In this document: positions 62,777-64,000 of the stretch, in pieces
How positions within the stretch are numbered: position 1 is the stretch's first letter
How the letters are laid out: each line of letters starts with the position of its first letter
Assembly (NCBI GenBank): GCA_032158295.1
Contig: CM063251.1
Location: 5,920,253-5,984,252 of the forward strand
Length of the DNA stretch: 64,000 bases
Reading direction: 5' to 3'
From: Pycnopodia helianthoides
Lineage: Eukaryota > Echinodermata > Asteroidea > Forcipulatida > Asteriidae
The notes under the pieces: model-generated
Told to the model about the DNA's origin: nothing
The model's input: the letters and a program-made list of their open reading frames with translations, nothing else
Databases searched by the model: none
Translations under genes and position numbers: made by a program

Positions 62777-64000
62777 CATACTCTGTGAAAACGTCGCAGT
62801 AATGAAGACTATAGGCATGCAATACAGCATAGGTTCACAACAACTAAGTAATCTACCAATTATTTGCTTATTTATTGGTAAGTCAAATCTACCAAAACTG
62901 CTTGTGCAGTGCTATAATTGTAATTTCACAGTCCATTACATTGTCGACTGTGTTCAATAAAATGACAACTGCACTAAAACCAGTTGCTTTTGAGTTTTGC
63001 TTTGGCGGAAAACAATTACGCCAGTGTTGAATAGACATAGACCAAAACAAAAACTTTCAACCCCGCCCCTCACAATTTAAATTTAAGTGTCCGTGACGTC
63101 AAGTGTGTGTCTTTAAAGGTGTATATTATAGTGACTTACTCTGGGCAAATCGGTATTGAGGCATTAGTGTGCGTGATCGCTGCAAGTTAAAGAGTAAGTT
63201 GGAGGGAAGAAAATGTTCGGCAAAGTTCGACTTCGTTCAGGACGTTTTGACTTACGGGTATTTATCTAATTTATAATTTTACATTTTTGTCTGAACTTTG
63301 GTCACGTGAGAAAGAATTAATTAGACTCGCAGGCGTCTTTGTCTTTTCAAAATTAGGTCCTCCCTAGACGTCTACCCTTAATTATTATTAGCGATCCTAT
63401 AAGTACTTTGCATAGTTTAAAGTAAATCATTCAAAAGACAACGAGAGGAAATTGGGACAAGCAAGTATCACTTGAACTCCTTCGTTGTTTTAAAACATAT
63501 CCTCGCGCATATTTATAGATTGTTTTAATCCTCACTGAAAGACAAGAGGAAATCCAAATCCAGTAAATACGATCATCTCTTCAAACCATCTAGAGCAGTG
63601 ATTATGCTAATTTTAAGGAGGCGACCCCAAGCAATTAAATTCCTTTTATTCCCTATAGCACCAATCGAGACATTAGTCAGAGAGTCTTAGGAATAGTGCA
63701 GCATTTTTAAATAGGCCCCCGTACCACCCGGGGGCCTTCGTGAGCAGTCGCCTGGCCACTCATCGTACCCTCTAATTGTCTTATGTGGAACACACCACAT
63801 AGGTAAGGACATTTTCCTATACCCCTTGGAGCAAACTCAATTCGGAAACCTGTAATTGGGTTTTTAATTGAGTACTTTCAAAAAAAGTATGTGTGTGGGG
63901 GGGGGGGCAGTGAAAACATAAATCGAGATATACCGACTAATCGATCATACCATAACAAATTTCTTAGACTTTGTCTGAACATTGGCTGTGAACTTGGCCA
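62777..64000. other. Intergenic right edge, no gene seen
   Basis: No ORF or exon recognised. A short polypurine/G run is at about 63893-63909. Possible promoter sequence for a gene beyond the window cannot be judged. Confidence 0.4.

Overview
The window is eukaryotic nuclear DNA, almost certainly from a marine invertebrate deuterostome. My best guess is an echinoderm, probably a sea star. The reasons are long AT-rich introns with GT..AG junctions, tRNA-derived SINEs of a type I associate with echinoderm and other deuterostome genomes, and many short inverted-repeat elements ending in TTTAAAGG-like sequence. No prokaryotic or organellar gene organisation is present. The species call is inference from repeat style, not from a recognised locus.

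Two protein-coding genes can be modelled with confidence. On the minus strand, 1419-2898 is a two-exon ankyrin-repeat protein of 396 aa, with a probable upstream 5'UTR exon and a TATA box near 5.13 kb. On the plus strand, 20811-47722 is a 17-exon gene of about 1229 codons whose exon phases agree at every junction except inside exon 8, which carries one surplus base. The predicted product has a myristoylation/palmitoylation-type N terminus (MGCNTS), a long disordered Glu/Ser/Gln-rich segment, a large leucine-rich-repeat domain, and a C-terminal RRM-like RNA-binding fold. I do not recognise this combination as a named family; it is the strongest candidate here for something undescribed.

The rest is mostly mobile-element sediment. 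Introns of the LRR-RRM gene hold a degenerate non-LTR retrotransposon (29584-31571, 13-bp target duplication) with a MITE nested inside its reading frame, several families of TIR/hairpin elements, and SINEs. The 8.4-12.8 kb region is a nest of inverted repeats with an array of TTCGTCA motifs. A 4.7-kb stretch at 53859-58554 is bounded by 22-bp inverted repeats and has a THAP-zinc-finger-like reading frame just inside its right end, suggesting a decayed P-like DNA transposon. It also holds short exon-like segments open in several frames.

Regions 3-8 kb, 12.8-16 kb, 50.5-53.8 kb and 58.6-64 kb show no convincing gene. One 165-codon ORF at 62279-62776 is unexplained. Coordinates of repeat ends are by eye and good to a few bases; element family names are tentative because no database could be searched.
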